DNA of 24,534 nucleotides, taken from NCBI GenBank assembly GCA_964633815.1, contig CAZWHW010000025.1, positions 1 through 24,534 of the forward strand. The letters run 5' to 3'. The notes beneath the pieces were generated by a model. It had not been told where the DNA came from, did not search any database, and worked only from the letters and a program-made list of their open reading frames with translations. The stretch comes from CALKZN01 sp964633815 (GTDB lineage: Bacteria > Pseudomonadota > Gammaproteobacteria > Arenicellales > Arenicellaceae). Below are positions 1 to 7,488 of this stretch, one piece after another (the stretch's first letter is position 1; each line of letters begins with the position of its first letter). Both the position numbers and the translations under genes were made by a program.

Positions 1-868
1 AACCACCACCTATCAACGCAACTGCACTGGCGGAATGGTGTGGACTGCGTTGTGGTCGACACCCCCAATTCGCAGCCTCAAAGCCCAAAGATGACACGGA
101 ATAGATTGACGCGGTTTGTAGCGCTTGGTCATGATTAAGCTCAGGCAAGATACTATTAAATCGCTGTGCCAACATAGTTTTCCCACAGCCAGGAGGCCCA
201 GACATTAATAAATGATGACCACCACATGCTGCAATTTCAAGCGCTCGTTTGGCTTGAAATTGTCCTTTAACTTCACTAAAACATAAAGCATCAATTTGTG
301 ATTTAGGCTTATTCTTATTATCAGTAAAGTCCAATTGTGACTGACCTGACATATGTGCCGCAGCTTCTAAGAGACTTTTAACTGCAACAATAGATAAACC
401 ATCCACAAATGCAGCTTCTTGGCTTGAAATTGATGGTAAAACTAATTGCTTTTTCGCCTTGTGACATGCGACAGCGGTTGGCAAGCAAGCTGTGACAGCT
501 TTAATTTCACCCGTCAGTCCTAACTCACCAATAATTTCATAATTATTTAAATCAGGAACTTGAATTTGACCTGAAGCAATCAATATTCCTAAAGCAATCG
601 GCAAATCAAACCGACCGCCAACTTTTGGAACATCTGCTGGGGCTAAATTCACGGTGATTCTGCGCGAGGGAAATTCAAACCTGGAACTAGTAATCGCGCT
701 GCGAACCCTATCCTTGCTCTCTTTAACCGCCGTCTCAGGCATGCCCACCACATTAAATGCTGGCAAACCATTTGCAAGATGTACTTCAACATCAACTTTA
801 ACTGCATCCATACCAAATTGTGTTCTTGAAGCAACAACTGCTAGATTATTTAATATTTGATTATTCAT
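1..868 (-). CDS. comM: ComM/YifB-family Mg-chelatase-like AAA+ ATPase, N-terminal part
   Basis: The first 289 codons of a YifB/ComM protein; the rest runs off the left edge. The reading frame is open throughout. The N-terminal part resembles the Lon-protease-like ChlI domain of the family. A Walker A motif GPPGCGKT follows near residue 230, and the family signature RSPHHSAS lies close to the edge. In the family, ComM is a hexameric helicase that promotes branch migration during natural transformation; that role is inferred here. The start at 868 is chosen because AAGGAG lies 7 bases upstream and the protein begins MNNQILNN like its homologues. In Pseudomonas and relatives comM follows ubiK directly; here about 10 kb of other genes separate the two, and only a ubiK 3' scrap remains upstream. 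Expression may therefore depend on read-through from the glycerol operon or on a new promoter. The family call is very secure. Confidence 0.93.
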   Translation of the reverse strand, partial: MNNQILNNLAVVASRTQFGMDAVKVDVEVHLANGLPAFNVVGMPETAVKESKDRVRSAITSSRFEFPSRRITVNLAPADVPKVGGRFDLPIALGILIASGQIQVPDLNNYEIIGELGLTGEIKAVTACLPTAVACHKAKKQLVLPSISSQEAAFVDGLSIVAVKSLLEAAAHMSGQSQLDFTDNKNKPKSQIDALCFSEVKGQFQAKRALEIAACGGHHLLMSGPPGCGKTMLAQRFNSILPELNHDQALQTASIYSVSSLGFEAANWGCRPQRSPHHSASAVALIGGG

Positions 869-896
869 TTGCAACTCCTTTGCAAGCTATTTATTA

Positions 897-958
897 ATTC
901 TGTTTTCCTCAGACTTTTTTCTCTAAATCTGTGATTTTCTCTTCTAATATAGTGAGTT
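897..958 (-). repeat. Orphan copy of the ubiK 3' end (direct repeat, left copy)
   Basis: This stretch repeats the end of the intact ubiK gene at 11209-11266 in the same orientation. Positions 909-958 match 11217-11266 at 47 of 50 bases by eye, and the similarity continues past the stop into the 3' flank with a 3-base indel. It encodes the last 15 residues, LTILEEKITDLEKKV, then TGA at 909-911. The three differences from the intact gene are ATT to ATC, ACG to ACA and the stop TAA to TGA, all silent. An in-frame TAA lies directly upstream and no start is present, so it is not translated as UbiK. It sits 40 bases from comM, where the end of ubiK would be expected ancestrally. I read it as the displaced original gene end at one border of an insertion. 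Confidence 0.88.
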
Positions 959-990
959 ATTCTATAATTCCTCTAAATCAACGGTCAAGA

Positions 991-1107
991 TTACTTAGCC
1001 ACTACAGTTTCTTTGCCTTTATACAATAACATAATGACTTCAACATCCTCGCCATTAGGCAATAGCAAAATAATTGATTCACCCTTCTTCCTTGATAAAA
1101 CAAGCAT
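991..1107 (-). CDS. Short CsrA-like protein (38 aa)
   Basis: A 38-codon gene that starts MLVLSRKKGESI, the typical N-terminus of CsrA/RsmA, a dimeric RNA-binding regulator of translation. A GGAG ribosome binding site lies 7 bases before the ATG at 1107. CsrA is normally about 60 residues. This product covers the first strands (L4, R6 and K7 of the RNA-binding edge are present), followed by LPNGEDVEV, a loop plus strand. It ends at VVAK, just where the VRIGI strand, the conserved RNA-contacting Arg44 and the C-terminal helix would follow. Neither other frame downstream restores a CsrA tail. It is either a truncated remnant or a genuine mini-CsrA. It lies between the orphan ubiK end and the SDR gene, at the left edge of the glycerol island. 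Homology of the N-terminal half is clear; function is uncertain. Confidence 0.65.
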   Translation of the reverse strand: MLVLSRKKGESIILLLPNGEDVEVIMLLYKGKETVVAK

Positions 1108-1233
1108 AATAATTCTCCATATTAATTAAGTTGTCCTTTTGAATACATTTCAATTTATTTTCATTTATAAACTCTTAATTCATTTACCCATAAACCAGTT
1201 ACTGTATTTTGATGCCTTGCTCTTAGGCAGTAT

Positions 1234-1995
1234 CTAAAAAATCAATTGTCCTCCATTAACTTCCAAAACCTGTCCAGTTATATATCCTGAAAGCTTCTCG
1301 GAAGAAAGAAAAACGTAAGCTGGCGAGCAGTCTTCAGGTTTTCCTAACCGCTTTAAAGGAATGGACAGTCTTGTATTTTCTAACTTCTCGTCAGTTGAAT
1401 ACCTATTATGAAAATCAGTTGAAATGGTACCTGGTGAAATAGCATTTGCTCTAATACTATTTGGTGCCAACTCTCTGGCTAAGGCTTTAGTATAGGTACT
1501 AACAAAAGCTTTTGTTGAGCTGTATATAGAAGATCCGGGACTACCACCCGTTAATGCTGAAATGGAGACAGTATTAATAATTGCGCCATTTTTTGATAAT
1601 TTTAATTGTGGGATTAATGCACTCGTAATTTGAACAACTGAAGTTTGATTAAGACTAACAAGTTTTTGATATTGCTCATTAGTGATTTCGTCAGCAGGGA
1701 ATCTGCCAAACATTGTTCCAGCATTATTGATTAAGACATCGATAACGGACGATTCATTCTTAACAAATTCAATAAACTCATCTACAGAATTAGTATCTGT
1801 GAAATCAGCTTCAAATACCGAATCAGATAAGTTTGATAAATACTTTGCAGTACCCTCTCTGCCACTATGAGCAATAACTTTCGCTCCACATGCAACAATT
1901 AATTTAGTAATTTCGAGCCCAATTCCACGACCAGCGCCAGTAATGACGACTGTTTTTTCTGACAACAATTTTTCATCAAAACAATTTTCAATCAT
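1234..1995 (-). CDS. Short-chain dehydrogenase/reductase (SDR), substrate unknown
   Basis: A 253-residue classical SDR, the usual length for the family. The nucleotide-binding motif TGAGRGIG is at residues 19-26, NNAG at 90-93, and the catalytic YxxxK at Tyr158/Lys162. The catalytic serine is Ser144 or Ser146. The C-terminus, ending in VNGG plus a few residues, is also typical. Such enzymes oxidise or reduce alcohols and ketones with NAD(P)(H). The gene lies downstream of the glpK remnant in the same direction, so a polyol or triose substrate is possible, but nothing in the sequence fixes it. A FabG-like or sugar-alcohol dehydrogenase is the alternative. The ATG at 1995 has only a weak purine-rich region upstream. 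The short hairpin downstream (1213-1228) lacks a U-run and is not a convincing terminator. Confidence 0.85.
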   Translation of the reverse strand: MIENCFDEKLLSEKTVVITGAGRGIGLEITKLIVACGAKVIAHSGREGTAKYLSNLSDSVFEADFTDTNSVDEFIEFVKNESSVIDVLINNAGTMFGRFPADEITNEQYQKLVSLNQTSVVQITSALIPQLKLSKNGAIINTVSISALTGGSPGSSIYSSTKAFVSTYTKALARELAPNSIRANAISPGTISTDFHNRYSTDEKLENTRLSIPLKRLGKPEDCSPAYVFLSSEKLSGYITGQVLEVNGGQLIF

Positions 1996-2029
1996 ACTTT
2001 AGCTTTATACCTCTATTTGCTGCAAACCT

Positions 2030-2452
2030 TTAGTATGGAAAATAGTACTGAGTGCCGTATTTTTCCCATTTATCGCATCGTAACAATACTTCAAATTTAT
2101 CCATTTGAAGTTTAAATTGATCTTGAAATTAACAAGAATTTAAGAATGAATCCATATCAGGCCAGATTCCACTTTTTGATTCAGCTAACCACGCAGCACC
2201 CAGTGCTGTAGTTTCAAGTATAGTCGATCTATCAATTGGAGAATTTAATATATCTGCAAGATTTTGAATCATCCAATCACTAGCCACCATACCACCATCA
2301 ATTCTTAAGATACTTTCTTCTGGTTTTACTTTCAAACCAACTTTCCATTGCTTCAAGTAAACTTTTGTTTGATAACAAACCGCTTCTAAAGCCACTTTAG
2401 AAAGCACTTTTGGATCTGAGTTGGAGTACCTCAGATCCAAAATACAACCCAT
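2030..2452 (-). pseudogene. glpK: Glycerol kinase remnant (3' end of glpK)
   Basis: The frame from 2452 encodes the C-terminal lobe of an FGGY-family glycerol kinase. The matching blocks are ALEAVCYQTK, LRIDGGMVASDWMIQNLADI, ILETTALGAAWLA and GIWPDMDSF, which resemble the alphaproteobacterial type. About 107 residues remain before TAA at 2129-2131, whereas full GlpK is about 500 residues. Beyond that stop the same frame continues with FKLQMDK and a Lys/Trp-rich tail, recognisable as the normal GlpK C-terminus, to a second stop at 2030-2032. So there is both a loss of roughly the first 380 codons and a nonsense mutation near the end. The 86 bases between glpV and this remnant contain no recognisable kinase sequence. 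The sugar-kinase ATPase core is gone, so it cannot phosphorylate glycerol. Confidence 0.88.
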
Positions 2453-2538
2453 ATGTATTGCTTATATTGAGGTAATACGGATTGCCTCTCTAAGTGTTAA
2501 GTTTTTTTATTAAAATTTATACACTAAATAAATACTCT

Positions 2539-4263
2539 TTATTGTGTCCAGCTTTTGACAAGCTCATCATATGAAACTGTCACACCTGCTGGTTTTTCAT
2601 TTGCTAATTTAGCTTTCGGTGCACCTGCTTGATTTAACCAAAAATCAGCTGATTTTTCATCGTTAAGCTTAGGGCCAAGATCACCCTGAATACCTGCTCT
2701 TTCAATTCGAGCAAGAACTTTCTCTTGAGCTTCACAAAGACCATCTAATGCAGCTTGTGCAGTTTTAGCACCAGACATCGCATCACCGATATTCTGCCAC
2801 CAAAGTTGAGCTAATTTAGGATAGTCAGGAACATTAGTTCCAGTTGGAGACCATTGAACTCGTGCTGGAGAACGATAGAACTCAATTAAACCACCTAGCT
2901 TACCTGCACGTTTTGTGAAGTGATCAGAATTAACTGTAGATTCACGAATAAACGTTAAACCAACATCTGATTTTTTCAAATCAACCGTTTTTGAAGTCAC
3001 AAACTGAGCATACAACCAAGCAGCTTTAGCACGATCAACTGGCGTTGATTTCATAAGAGTCCATGAACCGGCATCTTGATAACCAATTTTAGTACCTTCT
3101 TTCCAATATGCACCATGAGGTGAAGGAGCCATACGCCATTTTGGAGTTCCATCAGCATTCATTACAGGCAAATCAGGCTTAACTGTTGCTGCAGTAAATG
3201 CTGTATACCAGAACATCTGTTGAGCTACATTACCTTGGGCTGGAATAGGACCAGCTTCACCAAATGTCATACCAGCAGCTTCAGGTGGAGAATATTTCTT
3301 CAACCACTCTATCGCTTTTGTAACCGCGTAAACTGCCGCAGGAGAGTTTGTTGCTCCACCACGCGCGACACAAGAACCTGTAGGCTGTGAATTTCCATTT
3401 ACACGAATACCCCACTCATCGACTGGCAATCCATTAGGCTCACCAACGTCCCCCATGCCTGCCATTGACATCCAAGCATCAGTATAACGCCAACCTAACG
3501 ATGGATCTTTCTTACCATAATCCATGTTGCCATACACTTTGCCATTTACACCAAGACGAGATAAATTTCTTCCAGTAAAGAATTCAGCAATATCCTCATA
3601 CGCTGACCAATTGACAGGAACACCTAAGTCATAACCGTATTTAGCTTTAAAATCAGTTTTGTTTTGTTCGTCATTGAACCAGTCATACCTAAACCAATAT
3701 AGGTTGGCAAATTGTTGGTCTGGCAATTGGTATAGCTTGCCATCTGGTGCGGTAGTGAATGATGTTCCAATAAAATCATCGACATCAAGACCAGGGTTTG
3801 TGACGTCTTTTCCTTCTCCCGCCATCCAATCTGTCAAATTACGAACTTGCTGATATCTCCAGTGAGTTCCAATTAAATCTGAATCATTTACATATCCATC
3901 ATAAATGTTCTCACCTGATTGCATTTGAGTTTGTAATTTTTCAACTACATCACCTTCACCAATTAGGTCATGAATCACCTCAATTCCTGTGATAGCCGTA
4001 AAAGCAGGAGCCAATACTTTTGACTCATATTCATGGGTACCAATCGTTTCAGATACAACTTTAATTTTCATTCCTTTGAAAGGTTTTGCTGCATCAATGA
4101 ACCACTTCATTTCTTCTTTTTGAGCATCAGCGCTTAATACTGAAACTCCCCCAATTTCGTCTGCCAGGAACTTTTCTGCTTCAGCTATATCAGCTTGTGC
4201 AGTGCCTGCTCCCATCATCAGACCAGCGATTGCTGTTGATTTTATATATAAATGTTTTCGCAT
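2539..4263 (-). CDS. glpV: Glycerol ABC transporter, periplasmic substrate-binding protein GlpV
   Basis: A 574-residue extracellular solute-binding protein. It begins with a signal peptide: basic MRKHLYIK, a hydrophobic core and a probable cleavage after AQA at residue 24. At over 570 residues it is much longer than common sugar-binding proteins, which matches the GlpV family of the rhizobial glpSTPQUV system. It should capture glycerol, or a related polyol, in the periplasm and pass it to GlpP/GlpQ. It is last in the transporter operon, 69 bases after glpU. By eye its DNA is less AT-rich than the permease genes (25 G/C of 60 in 3001-3060, against 16 of 60 in 5401-5460), as might be expected for an abundant protein. 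Substrate is inferred from family and context; glycerol-3-phosphate or another polyol is not excluded. Confidence 0.88.
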   Translation of the reverse strand: MRKHLYIKSTAIAGLMMGAGTAQADIAEAEKFLADEIGGVSVLSADAQKEEMKWFIDAAKPFKGMKIKVVSETIGTHEYESKVLAPAFTAITGIEVIHDLIGEGDVVEKLQTQMQSGENIYDGYVNDSDLIGTHWRYQQVRNLTDWMAGEGKDVTNPGLDVDDFIGTSFTTAPDGKLYQLPDQQFANLYWFRYDWFNDEQNKTDFKAKYGYDLGVPVNWSAYEDIAEFFTGRNLSRLGVNGKVYGNMDYGKKDPSLGWRYTDAWMSMAGMGDVGEPNGLPVDEWGIRVNGNSQPTGSCVARGGATNSPAAVYAVTKAIEWLKKYSPPEAAGMTFGEAGPIPAQGNVAQQMFWYTAFTAATVKPDLPVMNADGTPKWRMAPSPHGAYWKEGTKIGYQDAGSWTLMKSTPVDRAKAAWLYAQFVTSKTVDLKKSDVGLTFIRESTVNSDHFTKRAGKLGGLIEFYRSPARVQWSPTGTNVPDYPKLAQLWWQNIGDAMSGAKTAQAALDGLCEAQEKVLARIERAGIQGDLGPKLNDEKSADFWLNQAGAPKAKLANEKPAGVTVSYDELVKSWTQ

Positions 4264-4332
4264 ATTAAAGCCTCCTCAGGTGTTATGCGTTAATTTAAAG
4301 GGCTATTTTTTTTATAATTACCCAACCTGACT

Positions 4333-4614
4333 TCATACTGTTTTAAATACACCTACTGCATAAACAAATGAAAGTCCTAAAGCCCACCATAGACCTGGAC
4401 CAATTAATCCAAGCCAAGCGAGATGAATAAATGCACTACCTAGAAGCGAAATAAACAAACGATCACCTCTTGTAGTTTCAAAACGAAGGATACCTACCCT
4501 TGGATTACCTCCAGGAGATAGATATTCCCATATACACATTCCTACTAAACAACAAACAATACCCAGCCAGATCAAAGCTGTAGGTACTGTCCAAGCCATC
4601 CAAGAAAAAGACAT
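4333..4614 (-). CDS. glpU: Small integral membrane protein GlpU (DUF2160 family)
   Basis: A 93-residue hydrophobic protein with about three membrane segments: roughly residues 8-30, 52-72 and 73-91, separated by a polar stretch LSPGGNPRVGILRFETTRGD. The length and position between permease GlpQ and binding protein GlpV match the DUF2160 protein GlpU of the rhizobial glycerol operon. Its biochemical role is not established; it may be an accessory subunit of the transporter. It starts 21 bases after the glpQ stop, so the two are surely co-transcribed. Confidence 0.85.
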   Translation of the reverse strand: MSFSWMAWTVPTALIWLGIVCCLVGMCIWEYLSPGGNPRVGILRFETTRGDRLFISLLGSAFIHLAWLGLIGPGLWWALGLSFVYAVGVFKTV

Positions 4615-4635
4615 ATTTATACTCCTAAAAGTTTC

Positions 4636-5511
4636 TTAAACACGGCCCAAGGCAAAGCCTTTGGCAATGTAGTTTCGTACAAAATAAATAACTAATGCTC
4701 CTGGAATGATCGTCAGCACTCCAGCAGCTGCTAAAACACCCCAGTCAACGCCGTCAGCACCGACTGTTCTAGTCATGATTGACGCAATAGGTTTTGCATC
4801 AACAGTTGTAAGCGTTCTTGCAATTAATAACTCAACCCAAGAAAACATAAAGCAAAAGAATGCAGCCACACCAATTCCTGAAGCAATCAATGGAGTAAAA
4901 ATCTTTATAAAAAACTTAGGAAAAGAATAACCATCAATATATGCGGTCTCATCAATCTCCTTTGGCACTCCAGACATAAACCCTTCTAAAATCCATACTG
5001 CTAATGGAACATTGAAAAGGCAATGAGCTAGCGCTACAGCAATGTGCGTATCTATTAACCCAAAAGAAGAATAAAGTTGAAAAAATGGCAGCACAAATAC
5101 TGCTGCTGGAGCCATTCGATTAGATAACAGCCAAAAGAACAAATGCTTGTCACCTAAAAATCGATATCTTGAAAACGCATAAGCTGCTGGCAATGCCACT
5201 GATATTGAAATCACAGTATTTAAAACTACATAAATCATCGAGTTTATATAGCCGCTATACCATGATGCATCACCAAAAATAACAGCGTAATTTGCTAATG
5301 TCGGATTCTCAGGAATTAAAGTAAATTTAGATAATATTTCTTGGTTTGTTTTGAAGCTCATATTAATGAGCCAATAAATTGGAAGCATTAAAAAGAAAAT
5401 ATAAAATGAAATGCCCATCCATTTAAAATTACGAGGTTTCTTTATCTTATTAAGCTCAAAACCTTCATTATTTTGTGAAAGAAGTGAAGAGGACTTATTA
5501 ATTTCAGACAT
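4636..5511 (-). CDS. glpQ: Glycerol ABC transporter permease GlpQ (MalG-like)
   Basis: A 291-residue inner-membrane permease of the carbohydrate-uptake type, with a cytoplasmic N-terminal tail of about 30 residues and then six predicted membrane segments. The EAA loop that docks on the ATPases is visible as DETAYIDGYSFPKFFIKIF near residue 200. It pairs with GlpP to form the translocation pore. The ATG at 5511 has a perfect AGGAGG 6 bases upstream and lies 2 bases after the glpP stop, so translation is tightly coupled. This is transporter GlpQ, not the unrelated glycerophosphodiesterase that shares the name in Escherichia coli. Confidence 0.87.
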   Translation of the reverse strand: MSEINKSSSLLSQNNEGFELNKIKKPRNFKWMGISFYIFFLMLPIYWLINMSFKTNQEILSKFTLIPENPTLANYAVIFGDASWYSGYINSMIYVVLNTVISISVALPAAYAFSRYRFLGDKHLFFWLLSNRMAPAAVFVLPFFQLYSSFGLIDTHIAVALAHCLFNVPLAVWILEGFMSGVPKEIDETAYIDGYSFPKFFIKIFTPLIASGIGVAAFFCFMFSWVELLIARTLTTVDAKPIASIMTRTVGADGVDWGVLAAAGVLTIIPGALVIYFVRNYIAKGFALGRV

Positions 5512-5513
5512 TA

Positions 5514-6398
5514 CTAACCCTCCTGTTCTGGCTTATCTATGCCAGTATTATTCATAACTGTAAAAAAGACATAGCAAACAAGAAGCACTATCAACTGGTA
5601 AACAAGTGACATTGCTGCAGCAGGACCTAAATCGAACTGGCCAATTGCCTGCTTAACAAGATCGATAGATAAAAATGTCGTTGAATTACCTGGACCACCA
5701 CCAGTGAGTACAAAAGGTTCGGTATAGATCATAAAGGAATCCATAAATCTCAATAAGAAAGCAATGATTAATACGCCTCGCATTTTCGGCAACTGAATAT
5801 ATCTAAATACCGACCATTTAGATGCGCCATCTATTCTTGCCGCTTGATAATATGCTTCTGGGATTGATACTAAACCCGCATAACAAAGCAAAACAACTAA
5901 GCTAGTCCAATGCCATACATCCATGATGATGATTGTTACCCACGCATCAAATACATTACTAGTATAGTTATAATCTACTCCGATAGCGGAAAGAGTATAT
6001 CCAAGCAACCCAATATCTGATCTTCCAAATATTTGCCAAATTGTTCCCACTACATTCCAAGGAATAAGTAAAGGTAACGCCATTAGAATCAAACAAACTG
6101 GAACCCAAATCCCTTTTTTTGGCATTGATAAAGCTATCATTATTCCTAATGGGATCTCAATGCAAAGGATGACAAATGAAAATAATAAATTCCGACCAAG
6201 TGCGTCGTGAAAACGTTCAGACCTTAAAACATCTGTAAACCATTCAGTACCAGCCCAGAAAAACTTATTGCCACCAAAAGTATCTTGGACTGAGTAATTT
6301 ACAACAGTCATTATTGGTATAATCGCAGACAGTGCTACCAGTAAAAAAACAGGAATGACTAGCAGCCAAGCTTTATTGTTAAAAATTTTATTATCCAT
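5514..6398 (-). CDS. glpP: Glycerol ABC transporter permease GlpP (MalF-like)
   Basis: A 294-residue permease with a hydrophobic segment directly after the N-terminus and about six membrane segments. Its EAA loop reads EAYYQAARIDGASKWSVFRY near residues 183-202, with the canonical A..DGA core. The conserved stretch FVLTGGGPGNSTTFLS near residue 230 is typical of MalF/UgpA-type permeases. It is the heteromeric partner of GlpQ. The ATG at 6398 overlaps the end of glpT by 8 bases, showing translational coupling. Confidence 0.88.
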   Translation of the reverse strand: MDNKIFNNKAWLLVIPVFLLVALSAIIPIMTVVNYSVQDTFGGNKFFWAGTEWFTDVLRSERFHDALGRNLLFSFVILCIEIPLGIMIALSMPKKGIWVPVCLILMALPLLIPWNVVGTIWQIFGRSDIGLLGYTLSAIGVDYNYTSNVFDAWVTIIIMDVWHWTSLVVLLCYAGLVSIPEAYYQAARIDGASKWSVFRYIQLPKMRGVLIIAFLLRFMDSFMIYTEPFVLTGGGPGNSTTFLSIDLVKQAIGQFDLGPAAAMSLVYQLIVLLVCYVFFTVMNNTGIDKPEQEG

Positions 6399-7488
6399 TT
6401 TTAGCTACCTTTTGGTTTTTATTAGAAAGGACTAAGTGATCGTTTTGATAAATATTAACTCTTTCTGGATCAAAGATTATCTTTGGTTCACTTGGAATAG
6501 ATTCACCTTCATTTAAAATAATATTTAAGTCTTGATCGGAAATTCTAGAATGAAGTATTTTAAATCGACCAATATCTTCAATTTTTTTGATTTCAACAGG
6601 CATAGCAGATTTACTCTTAGAAAATGAGATAAACTCTGGTCGAATACCTAACTGAACAATACCATCGAGATTAGGATACTCATCCTTTAGTTTGATCTGA
6701 TGCTCATTAAGAAATGCCTTATTCCCTAAAACAGAAACTGGGAAAAAATTCATACCAGGTGAACCAATAAAATACCCTACAAAGGTATGCTTTGGGTTAT
6801 CAAATAACTCTTGAGGAGTGCCAATTTGCACGACTTCACCTTCATACATAACCACAACTTTATCTGCAAAAGTCAATGCTTCTGTTTGATCGTGAGTGAC
6901 ATAAATCATTGTGTTAGAGAATTGTCGATGAAGTTCCTTTAGCTTTGTTCTAAGCTGCCACTTCATATGTGGATCAATAACAGTTAAAGGCTCATCAAAT
7001 AAAATAGCGTTAACATCGTTTCGAACTAATCCTCTTCCTAAAGATATTTTCTGCTTCTCATCTGCCGTAAGACCACGAGCTTTCTTATGAGCTTTATCTC
7101 CTAGTTCAAGAAGCTCGATCATTTCATCTACACGTTTCGAAATTTCATTCTGAGGAAGATTACGATTTTTAAGGGGAAACTCTAAATTCTCTTTTAATGT
7201 CATCGTGTCATAGATAACAGGAAATTGAAAAACTTGAGCAATATTTCTTTGTTCAGGTTGAAAGTTAGTAACATCTTTCCCATCGAACAATATCTTCCCT
7301 TTTGATGGAACTAATAGTCCTGAAATAATGTTTAATAAAGTCGTTTTTCCGCATCCAGATGGCCCAAGCAATGCATATGCTCCACCATCATCCCATACAT
7401 AATCTAATTCCTTCAATGCGAAATCATCTATATTTTCCGGATTAGATAAATATGAATGAGCTAGTTTATCAAGTATTATTTGAGCCAT
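6391..7488 (-). CDS. glpT: Glycerol ABC transporter ATPase GlpT (divergent signature motif)
   Basis: A 365-residue ATPase with Walker A GPSGCGKT at 42-49, a Q-loop, Walker B ILFDEP at 162-167 and a switch histidine in VTHDQ (His199). A C-terminal TOBE-like regulatory domain follows from about residue 240. The LSGGQ signature is replaced by LTADEKQ (140-146), a feature I also associate with rhizobial GlpT proteins. It should pair with GlpS as a heterodimer that powers GlpP/GlpQ. The start overlaps the glpS stop (TAATG) with AGGAG just upstream. It is not the glycerol-3-phosphate antiporter named GlpT in Escherichia coli. Confidence 0.88.
   Translation of the reverse strand: MAQIILDKLAHSYLSNPENIDDFALKELDYVWDDGGAYALLGPSGCGKTTLLNIISGLLVPSKGKILFDGKDVTNFQPEQRNIAQVFQFPVIYDTMTLKENLEFPLKNRNLPQNEISKRVDEMIELLELGDKAHKKARGLTADEKQKISLGRGLVRNDVNAILFDEPLTVIDPHMKWQLRTKLKELHRQFSNTMIYVTHDQTEALTFADKVVVMYEGEVVQIGTPQELFDNPKHTFVGYFIGSPGMNFFPVSVLGNKAFLNEHQIKLKDEYPNLDGIVQLGIRPEFISFSKSKSAMPVEIKKIEDIGRFKILHSRISDQDLNIILNEGESIPSEPKIIFDPERVNIYQNDHLVLSNKNQKVAKNG

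Noticed and set aside
1211..1234. Small inverted repeat TGCC/GGCA after the SDR gene as a possible terminator
   Set aside because: Only 4 bp of stem and no T-run on the minus strand.
2453..2538. Possible further glpK sequence between glpV and the kinase remnant
   Set aside because: All three minus-strand frames were read and show stops and no kinase motif.
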